Shown piece after piece: positions 13,340-24,482 of a stretch of 64,000 nucleotides of DNA. Each line of letters opens with the position of its first letter. The stretch's first letter is position 1. Source of the stretch: Daucus carota subsp. sativus (Eukaryota > Streptophyta > Magnoliopsida > Apiales > Apiaceae); assembly GCF_001625215.2 (NCBI RefSeq), contig NC_030387.2, forward strand, positions 1,178,001-1,242,000. The letters run 5' to 3'. The position numbers and the translations under genes were made by a program. A model generated the notes under the pieces. It saw only the letters and a list, made by a program, of their open reading frames with translations, had not been told where the DNA came from and did no database searches.

Positions 13340-13709
13340 GAGCAAGTCCAACACTATGCTAAGAGGTTCTCTAAAAATATTATAAAATAATATGTCTAGT
13401 GATTTAGCACAAGATTTAGCACATGAGCTCCAATAGTACTCCCTATATCCATTCCCTATTATTATAATAATATTAATAAAGAGGGAAAGAGGAAAAAAGA
13501 GAGAGAGAAATGATGTGGAGAAGAGAGGGAAATGAATATTTTAATGATAAAAATAGTTTAGAAGTGGCTAGCATATTCTAAAAATAGGGAAGGGGAGGCT
13601 TGTGCTAGTGATTTAGTACATCACTAGCATAGTGTTGGAGTGCAATTTTATCCCATATTCCCTATTTTTGGATTTAAGACTTGATTTAGCACACCTATTG
13701 GACTTGCTC
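13340..13709. mobile_element. Tourist (PIF/Harbinger) MITE inside the copia fragment
   Basis: The ends GAGCAAGTCCAA and TTGGACTTGCTC are inverted repeats, bounded by TAA at 13337-13339 and 13710-13712. The 3-bp TAA duplication and GAGCA-type termini are diagnostic of Tourist elements. Confidence 0.8.
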
Positions 13710-13713
13710 TAAA

Positions 13714-14510
13714 GAAGCAACAACTGGTGTTGAAAATCAGGAGAATCAAACTCTTCCGATAGCTCTTGAGTAAATTTCTTTTGTGATAAAATGATACCAT
13801 CAGGTACATGTGTGAATTCCGGACCCAAGAAGTCGTGTAATTTGCCCAGATTCTTGATCTTAAATGTTGAATCAAGAAATTGTTTAACATTCGTAATTTC
13901 AGATGTATCATTCCCAACTACCAGAATATCATCAACATATACTGTTACGAAGATGACAGAAGTACCATTCTTCTTGTAGAACAAAGAGCAGTCATTCTTA
14001 GAGATAGCATAACCTCTGGACAAAAGAGAAGAATGTAATTTGGAATGCCACTGCCTGAAGACTTGTCTTAGGCCATGCAAAGATTTCAACAATTTACAAA
14101 CTAAGTGAGGATTTGAGAGAGTAAGACCAGGAGGAGGTTTCATATATACATCATCATGTAAATCACCATGTAGAAATGCATTATTGACATCAAGTTGAGA
14201 CATATGTCATCCCTTTTTAACAGCTATAACAACTAAAGTACGGATGGTTGTCATTTTAACCACATGTGAAAAGGTTTCATTGAAGTCAATGCCATGCTTT
14301 TGAGTGAAACCCTTGACAACTAACCTAGTTTTATAGCGTTCAATAGAACCATCAGCATGTTGTTTGACTTTAAAAACCCACTTACAAGAAATTGTTTTTT
14401 TATTATAAGGAAGAGGAACCAATTCCCATGTTTTGTTAGCCTCTAATGCTGAAAATTCAGCTATTGCTTGTCTCCATTATGAAAATTAGATAGCTTCTTC
14501 ATAAGAAACA
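13714..14510 (-). pseudogene. Copia reverse-transcriptase remnant
   Basis: Translation on the minus strand gives the copia RT core in order: [36 protein letters not shown] and YVDDILVVGND (catalytic YVDD). The frame is broken by a stop between the VKKG and MSQLDVNN parts and by further stops upstream. Beyond IILSQKKFTQE the similarity is lost at the Tourist insertion. It is non-functional. Confidence 0.85.
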
Positions 14511-14639
14511 AAGAGAACTAGGGGCAAAACGAGCCAATAAAAGGCTGTGAAATGACAAGCTTACCCTTATTTAATAAAGAATAACAAAAATACCATTACT
14601 TTTTCATAAATGCTAAAAATTGATTAACTTTTGTTGTTG

Positions 14640-14705
14640 TGTAGGATTGAACCTACAAACCCTTGATATATTTAATGGCTGTAACCACTGAGCTACACAT
14701 CGCTA
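14640..14705 (-). other. tRNA-like sequence (relic or transposon-borne)
   Basis: Minus-strand sequence shows an A-box-like TAGCTCAGTGGTTA and a B-box-like GGTTCAATCC. The arms could pair as an acceptor stem (GATGTGT with ACACAAC). The T loop is one base short and the anticodon stem is poor, so a working tRNA is unlikely. It could be a tRNA relic or the head of a SINE-like element. Confidence 0.35.
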
Positions 14706-15714
14706 TAATTTTATTTTCAAAATCTTAATAGGTAAATAAGAGACTCTTGCAATACACTTTTTATTTTTCATTATAACTTTTAAATAATATAATGCTGATT
14801 AATATTACATATATCCTAATTCTATGTATTAAAAGATGACTACGGAAAAAAGAGTCAATAAAATGACTGCAAAGTCATCGTTATACTCTCATTTAACAAA
14901 ACAAATAACAAATATATCATAATTTTATTATTAATATTAAGATAGATAACATGTTGTTGATTATTTTACAATGGACATCGACTCTCATCATTTTTTTATT
15001 TTTCATTATAATTTTTAAATAATATAATCTGGTTTATATTATATATAAAACATAAATCTTCTTAAACAAATGAACATCTTCCATCTTATCGTACTTTTGT
15101 TTGTTCTTATAATCTTTTAATAATATATATTAATTTATATTATAATGTAGCATATAACCAATGGATGTAAACGACTCAAATCCAATTTTTAATTATCGAG
15201 TCGAGTTTGGTATGCATCTTATTAACCTTTTTTGTTTCTCGAATTCAAATTTATCATAAAGTGAGTCAAGTTCGAATCACTTGCAGAAAAACTCGAATAA
15301 TTTCAATATTATTAATTTTTGAGTTTATTGAAAATTTTACTTCAACATCATAATTGCTAAATACACTTCAATTTTACTTATTACAGTTTGGAGTGATTAC
15401 TGATGAAGCGATGATTACTAATATAGCCTTGAGGTTAGTTGTGGGCGTCATTACGATGACAGTAAGCTAATGTCCTGAAACTTGCTACATTAATTCTCTT
15501 TTTGACGGGAACTTTACTTGGATAATCGAGAACATAAAGTTCATAAAATAATTTTGTCAAAGTAAAATTGACTTAGTTGCTATTTTTTCTAATTAATTAT
15601 GTTTTTTACATTTAATTGATTTTTTCTAGACAAAAGAAATCTTTCTATTTTTTTTATTTTTTTCTCAAATATTTTCAGATAGAGTTTAATTTGTTATTCC
15701 AAATATTTAAATAT
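14706..15714. other. A/T-rich non-coding stretch
   Basis: No open frame, recognisable transposon end or RNA gene was found. A short piece at about 15355-15400 resembles the GCTAAATACAC start of the R repeat. Confidence 0.5.
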
Positions 15715-16672
15715 TATTTATCTATAACTCCATAAGAAAATATTAGTACATGCATGATTTAAAAAGAATAAATTTATTGACATTAGTTCAAGTATATAAA
15801 TTTTTATATTTAATAAATATAAAAATAAAAGTGTAAAATAAAATTACGAAAGGCAATTGAACTACACTAATTGTTTTCATCATACAATTTTTTTGTTATT
15901 GTTTAAAGAGAAATTATTAAAATACATATATTTCAAAATAGAATATTAGAAATAAGTTTTAAAAATTAATTAATTTTTTATAAGGTCTAGTTACTCGTAA
16001 ATAAAGTATATTTTTTTTGAAAAAATTATTTTCAAGCATAAATATTTATAAAAATATTTGGTGAGATTTAAAAAATATTTTGATAAATGAACACACATGC
16101 GCAACCTTCGGTATCTTGAGAAATGGTTCTAGATGTCACGAGGAGAGTCTTTCTTTCTACACGATATTGGGTTTATACGTGCTATCCATTTTCTCCAACT
16201 ATGATATTTAAGACATTATTTACTCAAATTATTTCAACATCTCGTATCTTTTATCATCATGAAGAATAATATGAAAAATAGCATAAGTCACCAAAAATAA
16301 TAAAATGACGTAATAATATATATTATTTTAGTTATTGAAGTATGTCATAATTAAAAGATATTTTTTGATATTATAATAACATTTGATGTGGAAGAACAAT
16401 AATTTTGGAAATTTATTTAATTTGATATCACCTGAAAATAAAATAATGGAAGAGTTAAAATATAAAACATAGTAGCTCATATAATCAAATATGGAGTAGT
16501 TGTAATTAGGCCTGTCAATGGAGCGGAACTCCGACCCGATCCGATCCGATACGGGACCTTCTTAGCGGATATGGATTCATAAAAAAAAATCCGATCCGAT
16601 AAAAAAATCCGATAATAAATGGAGCGGATATGGATTTAGGGTGATCCGATCCGTTAATGATCCGATCCGGTA

Positions 16673-16724
<52 letters not shown>
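16673..16724. repeat. (TG)n(TA)n microsatellite
   Basis: Alternating TG then TA dinucleotides inside the 16508-17890 element. Confidence 0.9.
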
Positions 16725-16726
<2 letters not shown>

Positions 16727-17251
16727 TCATGATCAAATAGAAACCATTCTTAAAATAAAAACTAGAAACCAGTTTCCCTACCACTATTTATAACTACGGG
16801 TATCACTAATTTATACTGCACTAATCACTGTTTTTATATATAGTATATAAACAACGATTTTTATTATCAAAATTGAGAAAATCTACTTATCTAAACTATT
16901 GATAATCGATTATAGATGATCAATTTCATCCTTAGGAAGGTTCTTGGCGGTGGGAAGCCGCAAGAGAAGTTGTATGATGATGGTAAGTAGTCGTTAGTTT
17001 TGTAAGTTATGATGGAAATTGTATGTGACTATTGGTGATGATAGACAATGGTGGCAAGTCATAGAAACGTCTGGTAATGCTGGTAAGAGGTTCATTATTA
17101 TGATTTGGATGAAGATGATGGTCATATACGTTGCATATATGTGTATATATATTTTTATATTCGCGAGATATGCTATATATAAATTAGTGATTTGTTATGT
17201 ACAAATTAGTGATTTCTGTAGTTAAAATTGTGATAAAAAACTGTCCAGAGC

Positions 17252-17256
<5 letters not shown>

Positions 17257-17342
<86 letters not shown>
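17257..17342. repeat. (TC)n(TA)n microsatellite
   Basis: A compound dinucleotide tract of about 85 bp inside the 16508-17890 element. Confidence 0.95.
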
Positions 17343-17345
<3 letters not shown>

Positions 17346-17902
17346 CAATATATATTATAATTATTAATTGTAGTAGTTATTTTAATTACGGATTTTTTAG
17401 GGTGTGACAATAGGTAAACTAATAACTATTTTGTATTCAAGTGTTGAATTTTATTGGTTCTTATCTCATTAATAATGATGGCCCTCTACATGAAAAAAAT
17501 TTGTACCGCAGTTAGTACTAGTATCCCAGAAATTCTACCATTTTGTGTATTTTACTCACTCGATTTGTGATTTTTCTTACAAAATGAAAATGCGAAAATG
17601 TATCAAGCTACTTGTATCATGATGTCTCATTTAATCTTGTCCTTCATGAACTCGAAGAATCACCGACAACAATTTTTTTAAAATACTTTTAAATCTAAGT
17701 GAAAAAGAATTAGAAAAAGTTAAATGGATCCGGATATCCAATCCGTGATCCGCGATCCTAATGGATCCGGATATAGATCGGCCTGTAAAAAATTTGGTCC
17801 CGATCCGATCCGATCCGAATCCGATAAAATAAATGAATATGGATATGGATTTAGGCTGATCCGATCCGAACCCGATCCATTGACAGGCCTAGTTGTAATT
17901 AT

Positions 17903-18162
17903 TACTCCCTCCGTTTCAAAATACATGTCCACTTTGGAAAAAAATATTTGTTTCAAAATACTTGTCCATTTCAACTTTTAATGTAAATTTATATTTCCAA
18001 AATCAACTCTCCTTCACACATTACTAATTTATATTTCCAAGATCAACCCTACACCACATATTATATTCAATTAATGACTTAATGCATATTTTTTTCTCAC
18101 AATCCACTTTTCTTGAACTATGTGATCTTTTTTAAAGTGTACATGTAATTTGAAATGGAGTA
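17903..18162. mobile_element. Stowaway-type MITE
   Basis: The left end CTCCCTCCGTTTCAAA matches a right end TTTGAAATGGAG in inverted orientation, with TA at both borders. It is inserted in the R repeat next to the larger element. A related copy sits at 36723-36976. Confidence 0.7.
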
Positions 18163-18350
18163 ATTTTTTTTAAAAAATCCGATTGTACCGTGTATCGACG
18201 TGTAAATTAGTGCAATCGACCTCAATTTAAGTAATCGTGAGAATTATGTATAATCAATGCTGTGATTTAAGTCCTCATTTAATTGAGTTGAAGGTAAATT
18301 CAGCAAACTGCACACAACTGAATTTCATCAATATAATATTAGCAAATCAC

Positions 18351-18420
18351 TCTCTCGTCTCTCTCTCTCACACACACACACACTCTCTCTCGTCTCTCTC
18401 TCACACACACACTCTCTCCG
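18351..18420. repeat. CT/CA-rich microsatellite in the 5' leader
   Basis: A (TC)n and (AC)n rich stretch ends four bases before the first ATG of the tandem-exon gene, so it probably lies in its 5' UTR or core promoter. CT-rich leaders are common in plant genes. Confidence 0.6.
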
Positions 18421-18423
18421 ACG

Positions 18424-20883
18424 ATGATGACGCCTCAAAAGGAAAAAGAAAAAAACCCTCACACACACTCTCCGACAATGGAATGTTCTTTAAAAGAGAA
18501 AGAAAAGAAGGCTCGCACACACTCTCCGAAGATGGAATGTCTTGAAAAAGAAGAAGAAATGGCGGCATCAGGTATGCATTATACTCTTCTTGTAACCCTT
18601 TTTTATGCATTTATTTCTGCCTGTTGTGATTGTGTCTGTTTTGGGAATTAATTGGTGTGAAGTAATGTTAGGTAATGTTGCAGAAAATCCGGTCAAGAAG
18701 CCAGTGAAAAAAGAAAAGAAGCCGTACACACTCTCTCCCCCAGGTATGATTTGTATTATTCTTGTATCCCAATTTTATCATTTACTCCTATAATTGTCTG
18801 TAATTGGTGTGTAAAGTAATGTTTGCAGAAAAGCAAGTCAAGAAGATGGAATCTTCTTTAAAAGAAGAAGAAAAGCCTCACACACACTCTCCCCCGGCGG
18901 CATCAGGTATGCTTATGAATTGTATTATTGTTGGAACCCTTTTTTATTCATTTACTCTTATAATTGTCTGTAATTGGTGTCTGAGGTAATGTTAGGTGAT
19001 CTTGCAGGAAAGCCAGTCAAGAAGATGGAATCTTCTTTAAAAGAAGAAGAAAAGCCTCACACACACTCTCCCCCGGCGGCATCAGGTATGCTTATAAATT
19101 GTATTATTGTTGTAACCCTTTTTTATTCATTTACTCTTATAATTGTCTGTAATTGGTGTCTGAGGTAATGTTAGGTGATCTTGCAGGAAAGCCAGTCAAG
19201 AAGATGGAATCTTCTTTAAAAGAAGAAGAAAAGCCTCACACACACTCTCCCCCGGCGGCATCAGGTATGCTTATCAATTGTATTATTGTTGTAACCCTTT
19301 TTTATTCATTTACTCTTATAATTGTCTGTAATTGGTGTCTGAGGTAATGTTACGTGATCTCGCAGGAAAGCCAGTCAAGAAGATGGAATCTTCTTTAAAA
19401 GAAGAAGAAAAGCCTCACACACACTCTCCCCCAGCGGCAACAGGTATGATTATGAATTGTATTATTGTTGTAACCCTTTTTTATGCATTGAATTGTATTA
19501 TTGTTGTAACCCTTTTTTATGCATTTACTCCTATAATTGTCTGGAATTGGTGTGTGAGGTAATGTTAAGTGATCTTGCAGGAAAGCCAGTCAAGAAGCCT
19601 CCAGTCAAAGAGAGACTTATCGGCTGTTTTTCTGATGAAAACTTTGAAATCGGAGAGGGAATTGAAAAATTCATGCCCTCACCAGGAACAGGCCACACGT
19701 TTGTCAAGAAGCGTGCGTCCTTGTCCTCCTCAGGTAACATTACAGCCTTATTCTTTAATTATAATCAGTCATTCTGTGCTATAGGTCTCACTTTAGTCTT
19801 TACAGGGTGCAGGAAGTCTCTGTGGGACATTGTGAAGGGACAGCTTCGTGACAAGAGGGACAAAGAACAGAGGTGCTGTGTAATATCTACTGATCAGGTT
19901 GTCGACGAGTGGTTGTAGTCATGTCTATTGTCTTTTATTTTGCGCTGTGCTTTGTGATTCTTGAGTTTTTCTTATTTTTGTTGAGTTTTAGTTATGCAGA
20001 GTTTTGAGTTGGATTTATTTAGAGTTTTTTGGTTCCTAGTTAGTCAGTCGAGTGTTGTGGATGCACTGTGCTTTTGTGATTTATGAGTGTTCCCTATTTT
20101 CATTGAGTTTTAATTATGCAGAGTTTTGAGTTGGATTTGTTTAGAGTTTATTTGTTTCCTAGTTAGTCAGTCTTTGTTGTTCTTTGGGGTTTAGTTTTTT
20201 TCTTCGGTTGTAATGTTATTTGCATGTTGATTTATGTAATCGAGTGAGTTCTGAGTTGCGCAAGCACAGAGTAGCTGAGTTTGCTGTTCTGTGTTTGTTG
20301 AGTCATTGTCGTTAATCGAGTTGTGGTTTTCGTGGTTCTCATTGATGTCGAGTCGCCTGTAGAGTTCTGAGTTGTCGGTTTCTGTTTGACATTTGTTTGT
20401 TGAAAATTGTATGCCTGCGTTTTTGCTGTTGCATCATGATATGTTTAACCGAGTCGACGAGTTGGGTTGTAGTCGTGTCCATTGTCTTTTCTTCTGCCCT
20501 GTGCTTTGTGATTCTTGAGTTTTTCTTATTTTCGTTGAGTTTCAGTTATGCAGAGTTTTGAGTTGGATTTGTTTAGAGTTTTTTTGTTTCCTAGTTAGTC
20601 AGTCGTGTGTTGTGAATGCACCCACCTAGTAGCAACCATTTGTTTGTTATTAATTAGAATTATTAACCAAGTTTAAAGTAATTTAGGGAGAATTAATTAG
20701 CTTAATTGAATTTGGCGCAACTGGCATTTGTTACTGCAATATTATTACTATTTACTACAATAGTGTATTTATTTAAAAATTGTATCAATATGGCAGGCTA
20801 AGCAGGCTAAGGAGGAAAAGCGTCCTTCAACAGACTGGTTCTCCAAGTACGAGAAGCCAGCCACCCGTGACTTAAATTCGAAG
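18424..20883 (+). CDS. Unrecognised Lys/Glu-rich protein gene with tandemly duplicated exons (3' end not found)
   Basis: I do not recognise this protein. The predicted exons keep one frame: 18424-18571, 18684-18743, 18829-18906, 19008-19085, 19187-19264, 19366-19443, 19581-19733, 19806-19897 and 20797-20883, each bordered by AG and GT. Exons 3-6 are 78 nt, phase 1-1, and each encodes a 26-residue unit of the type KPVKKMESSLKEEEKPHTHS followed by PPAAS. Exon 1 contains three looser versions of the same motif. The unique C-terminal part includes ENFEIGEGIEKFMPSPGTG and CRKSLWDIVKGQLRDKRDKE, and exon 9 gives STDWFSKYEKPATRDL. No membrane segment is seen; the composition suggests a disordered, charged protein. 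No terminal exon with a stop follows before foreign sequence starts at about 21240, so the 3' end may have been cut off. An in-frame stop at 19916-19918 would be used if the 19897 donor is skipped. Confidence 0.6.
18829..19580 (+). repeat. 179-bp tandem exon+intron repeat (four units)
   Basis: Units start at 18829, 19008, 19187 and 19366 with an exact 179-bp period. Each has a 78-bp exon and a 101-bp intron (start GTATGCTTAT, end GATCTTGCAG). Units are nearly identical across exon and intron alike. The last intron has an extra internal duplication of about 36 bp (TTGTATTATTGTTGTAACCC twice, near 19457 and 19493). Confidence 0.92.
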
Positions 20884-21238
20884 GTATCTTCCATGTCGTT
20901 TAGTCACCCGTCTGTATATACTATTATGTGTGCCTGTGTTTTTGCTGTTGGGTCATGATTTGTTTAACTGATTCGACGAGTTGGGTTGTAGTCGTGTCCA
21001 TTGTCTTTTATTCTGCGCTGTGCTTTGTGATTCTTAAGTGTTTCTTATTTTTGTTGAGTTCAATTATGCAGAGTTTTGAGTTGGATTTGTTTAGAGTTAT
21101 ATTGTTTCCTAGTTAGTCAGTCGAGTGATGTGAATGCACTGTACTTTGGTAATTCTTGAGTGTTTCTTATTTCATTGAGTTTTACTTATGCAGAGTTTTG
21201 AGTTGGATTTGTTTAGAGTTTATTTGTTTCCTAGTTAC
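19918..21238. repeat. Interspersed minisatellite in intron 8 and downstream
   Basis: A block containing GCAGAGTTTTGAGTTGGATT and TTTCCTAGTTAGTCAGTC recurs near 19995, 20117, 20550, 21068 and 21190, within larger repeats of about 120-530 bp. It carries no coding signal except exon 9, which sits between copies. Confidence 0.75.
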
Positions 21239-21239
21239 T

Positions 21240-22366
21240 TATGTCATGTGCTAAAACTCGACGGAATACAGCTGTATACCTTCTTTTGATCCAAAAATGC
21301 CATAGGCAGCTCAGGATCAGGTTCAACAAGAAGTTCAGGCTTCGACATTATCTCCCTCTATAAATGCAGAGGGTTAGTTCTTAGTTCATGTTCTTTGTAG
21401 GGAACACCGAAAACCAAATGCTGACATTACCTTGAGTCGTCCTTCCACATGAGCCCTGAAGAGAGCCTTATCAACGGCTTGAAATTTTTGGTGTTAGTAA
21501 CACTTTAGCATATAATCATAAGTTTGGGGGGGGGGGGGACTCAAGTTGTCCAAGATCTGGTGACATAATTCCTTCATCCAATCTATCCACCATCTGAAAG
21601 TAAATTGCACAAGTAGCCACATTGAAGCGGAGAAATCAGCTAACTGATGATACAATATAAATGTTCCAACATCAAAAACTTAAAATCATATATACATATA
21701 CACATATATATATATATAGGAGCTCTTCCTTTATGCACAAAATCCCTTGAAGCCTTATAAAGTAGTTGTTCAAGCCAAGATAAAAAAAACATTGTAAAGC
21801 CCAGAAGAACGATCACTGAGCAACCCAGAGATGAAAGTAAAAAAAACAAAACTGCTGAAAACAAAATCATTTGGGTCAAGCTATCCGCTGAATAATTTTC
21901 CAGGATATGGTATTAAAGCTAATTGGATCATGAAATATCCTCCCAAGAAATATCAGAAGTTGCAAGACCTTACTGAACACTTGGAAGAACTCCACAATAC
22001 AAAAAGAGCAATCTGAGTCTTACATTGTAAATGCAATTGGATATTAGCAATAACAGGCAAAATAAGACCATGAATTATTCTTAATAAAATCAGGAACATG
22101 AAGAGACCCAGCTCGGTTTGATCTTAGGATACAAGGTTGATTGCAAAACCCAAGTTAACTGTTGGAACATCTCGACCTCTTAAAACAAAGAAGATATACT
22201 TTTATACAGCGGTATACAGTGAGGGGAAACATACCTGCATATAAGCCAATGCTTCTGAAACAGAGAATAGAGTATAGAGAAATTCCCATCTACTCCTTAC
22301 GCAGATCTACAAGCTCCCTCCCATACAACTCACTTCCATGCTAAAATTTAAAACGCACTATAGTAA
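21240..22366 (-). pseudogene. 5'-nucleotidase fragment, exons 9-6 (left arm)
   Basis: Intron and exon sequence match nucleotidase copy 2 from intron 9 back to intron 5. It shares its lesions with the right arm: a 2-bp deletion in exon 6 (frameshift), loss of the second half of exon 7 next to a G run (21526-21538), and AG changed to AA at the exon 8 acceptor. It cannot encode an enzyme. Confidence 0.88.
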
Positions 22367-22599
22367 ACACAGCTTTATGGGATGCCATATTGGGATGCCA
22401 AATTGGGACCATATTGGGACCACAAATGAAATCGATACCCTACTTTATGGGATGCCAACTTTTGGCACCACATTTGACACCCCATGCCCACTCATTTGGC
22501 ACCCCAATGGCATCACTTAAGTCCAATGGAGTGCTAAGTGCTAACAAGGGTGCCAAACCCGTCATGCCACATGGCGTTGGCCCTCCATTGGAGTTGCTC
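22367..22599. mobile_element. Tourist-like MITE (left arm)
   Basis: A GAGCAACTCCAATGG-type end (here inverted, CCATTGGAGTTGCTC) and TAA at both borders (22364-22366, 22600-22602). The other end is degenerate. It marks the point where nucleotidase homology stops. The matching copy is at 31411-31646. Confidence 0.6.
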
Positions 22600-23240
22600 T
22601 AAGAGGTAATGGCCGATGGGGCAATACAGGCTTAGACTGATGACAGGCAGTGATGTATCCTGTGTTTTGGACGTACACATCTTGCAGGTAAGGATAGACA
22701 AAGCTTGTGTAACAAATATTAAAAGTCTGCATTTTTAACAGCTAGAACTCTGAGGTAGCTGCTTACTAAAGTAATATGAAGGATAGTTTCAAGACCATGA
22801 CTAAAAATGATCGACAGCATAGGCTTATTAAACTTCGCATACATGAAACCCTAGTAACAAAGCTAAGCAGTTACTATTACTAGTGTATACTTTTCTAGTT
22901 GAAACCCTGTTATCATCTAGGCAATGAAAAGACTTCTCAAGTCCTATAAACTACGAGTAGAGATGGACAGGTGGCACATTTAGTAGGAAAACAAAGGCAC
23001 AAAAACACATGTAGCATTTAACTGCAGAATTTTTGAATTACATTAGACATACCAATAGTACAAAGTACACTTTAAAATAAAGACAAGGCCTTCAGTGTTT
23101 CGATAAAACATGACTCGGCAAACTATCACGAACGCATACTTTGACGAACTCGGGATCACTTGCATCTCTCATTGAACAATTTCATTAATTAGCCTACGAC
23201 CATTGTATCCTCCCGTCGTCATCTTCTCTTGGATGGTACC
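22600..23240. other. 3' flank of the left F-box gene
   Basis: Non-coding. Mirrored in the right arm at 30767-31410, so it is part of the inverted duplication and probably includes the 3' UTR. Confidence 0.6.
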
Positions 23241-24410
23241 TTATTTCGGCAAAAGATCAGGAGGTGCAACCCACAGGGAACAATGTGAAGTATAATCTAG
23301 ACCATCCCAGTTTCTAAGTCCGGATGAATAAGATATCAACAGTTGACCATTCTCAAAAGAATAAACATAGCAGGTGTTATCTTTTAGGTAGTATATCTTG
23401 TTGGTTGATACTCGATAATAATCTATGGTATCCACATAAACAGAAAATCCGTCAAGGAACAAAGAACGATCACCTAAGTCTTTTAGAGGAACCCATAGTT
23501 TTTGTGACCAATCATAGCTTGAAAGAAAATGTTTGCGAACTTTGATGTCATAATACATAAGCATGAGCTCCCCATCTAAGCCGAAGAATCTGTAAATGCC
23601 CGCATAATACATTGGAGTTAAAAAGGAGTGAACTTTTAATTCCTTGGAAGCAATGTCATAGGATGCAAGTCGTTGATCGTAACAGAGAAAATAGAAAACT
23701 CCTCGAATGAACACAACATTTTTCTCGCCCGGCTCCAAAGCCTCTTCAAATTGAAAATCAGTACTAGTCCATTGTGTATCACCGTGGCGAAAAATCCCAA
23801 TGGACCAATGGCGCCGATCATCGGAAACATGGAGAGCTAAAAACACACAATCTGGAGAAGCAGGGCAGGTGGAAACAGCTTCTAAAACTCTAAAACAAGA
23901 TTGGGCAGGGGGATGGTTAAACTGAGGGAGTCTAGTGGCCTTATTGGTTAAAATACAGACCAATAAAAAATGTGTGCAAGTACTATCAATAGAAAACCAA
24001 GACAAAAGCAAATACCCATCAAGATAATTATTTGATCTCATTAGTTGCATACGAGATAAATCAAAAAACTTATTCAATTGAATACATCCGGAAATAATTG
24101 GTTGCTCTTCATCAATATTGTTGGGTTCATACAAATCATATGAGACCTTCTTAAGATCTGGGTATCGAGAAAGAAATAACAACCAAGGTAAAACATCACC
24201 AGCTCTTTTTTGATGCTCAGCTGCTAGCCAACTCTTGCAAACACTGCTGAATCGAACATGGTCTCCCCAGTAAAGCTTCTTTTTTATCTCTCCCAACAAA
24301 TCCAAATCAAGATCTGCCCATGATTTCAATTTTTTTGAACATTGCTTCATCTCAATACATTTCCCAGTCTTCTTCTTCTCCTCTTTATCTTTTTTCGTGC
24401 ACCTCTTCAT
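23241..24410 (-). CDS. F-box/DUF295 protein, left-arm copy (389 aa)
   Basis: Single-exon open frame of 389 codons. Residues about 30-66 form an F-box (WADLDLDLLGEIKKKLY then VRFSSVCKSWL), preceded by a Lys-rich N-terminus. The rest fits the DUF295 (KIB-type) beta-propeller-like domain of plant F-box proteins. Family knowledge: F-box proteins bind SKP1 and present substrates to SCF ubiquitin ligases; the substrate here is unknown. It differs from the right-arm copy at five residues that I could see (for example ISGCIQ/ISGGIQ, SDDRRH/SDNRRH, YDQRL/YHQRL). A TATA box lies at about 24472-24481 on the minus strand. Upstream of it the sequence differs from the right copy, because repeat R starts there. 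Confidence 0.88.
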   Translation of the reverse strand: MKRCTKKDKEEKKKTGKCIEMKQCSKKLKSWADLDLDLLGEIKKKLYWGDHVRFSSVCKSWLAAEHQKRAGDVLPWLLFLSRYPDLKKVSYDLYEPNNIDEEQPIISGCIQLNKFFDLSRMQLMRSNNYLDGYLLLSWFSIDSTCTHFLLVCILTNKATRLPQFNHPPAQSCFRVLEAVSTCPASPDCVFLALHVSDDRRHWSIGIFRHGDTQWTSTDFQFEEALEPGEKNVVFIRGVFYFLCYDQRLASYDIASKELKVHSFLTPMYYAGIYRFFGLDGELMLMYYDIKVRKHFLSSYDWSQKLWVPLKDLGDRSLFLDGFSVYVDTIDYYRVSTNKIYYLKDNTCYVYSFENGQLLISYSSGLRNWDGLDYTSHCSLWVAPPDLLPK

Positions 24411-24470
24411 TCTTCTTGCCGGTTACCACAAGGATTTTTTGATCTTTTCTGGAGGATGTGCCTGTGTGCG

Positions 24471-24482
24471 TTTATATATAGC
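24471..24482 (-). promoter_or_regulatory. TATA box of left F-box gene
   Basis: Minus-strand CTATATATAAAC about 60-70 bases upstream of the ATG. The same motif is at the same place in the right arm. Confidence 0.6.

Larger units (their letters stand above)
12192..14510 (-). mobile_element. Ty1/copia retrotransposon fragment (3' LTR plus part of pol)
   Basis: On the minus strand, a 3' LTR occupies 12192-13148 (begins TGTTGGGAG, ends CACAACA). It is about 229 bp once the inserted hAT element is removed. It is preceded by a polypurine tract (CCAACTTGAGGGGGG), then a short pol remnant, a Tourist MITE and a reverse-transcriptase region. No 5' LTR, gag or integrase is seen, so it is a truncated, dead copy. 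Confidence 0.75.
16508..17890. mobile_element. 1.38-kb TIR element with GATCCG subterminal repeats
   Basis: Perfect 14-bp inverted ends AGGCCTGTCAATGG / CCATTGACAGGCCT are bounded by a 10-bp direct repeat AGTTGTAATT (16498-16507, 17891-17900). Both subterminal regions are dense in GGATCCGAT words. The core contains TG/TA and TC/TA microsatellites and no coding capacity. The ends look hAT-like but the direct repeat is 10 bp, so the superfamily is unsettled. Confidence 0.78.
15715..18350 (-). repeat. Dispersed repeat R, partial copy 1 (interrupted)
   Basis: Read on the minus strand, this matches the first half of the two tandem R copies at 24.5-29.5 kb. Shared marks include GAGGACTTAAATC, GGTCGATTGCACTAATTT and TTACGAGTAACTAGACCTTA. 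The copy is clearly diverged, interrupted by the element at 16508-17890 and a Stowaway MITE, and lacks the distal 0.85 kb. The class of R is unknown. Confidence 0.65.

Noticed and set aside
16515..17981. Open frames rich in DPIRSES or YIYIYIY on both strands
   Set aside because: They are translations of GATCCG repeats and TA/TG microsatellites inside a transposon, not genes.
18829..19580. Regularly spaced repeats that look like a CRISPR-type array
   Set aside because: The 179-bp units are similar throughout, contain in-frame exons with splice sites and occur in a plant genome. This is a tandem exon duplication.
23324..23545. Frames antisense to the F-box genes (also 30462-30683)
   Set aside because: Shadows of the real 389-codon frame on the other strand; they are present in both arms only because the arms are copies.
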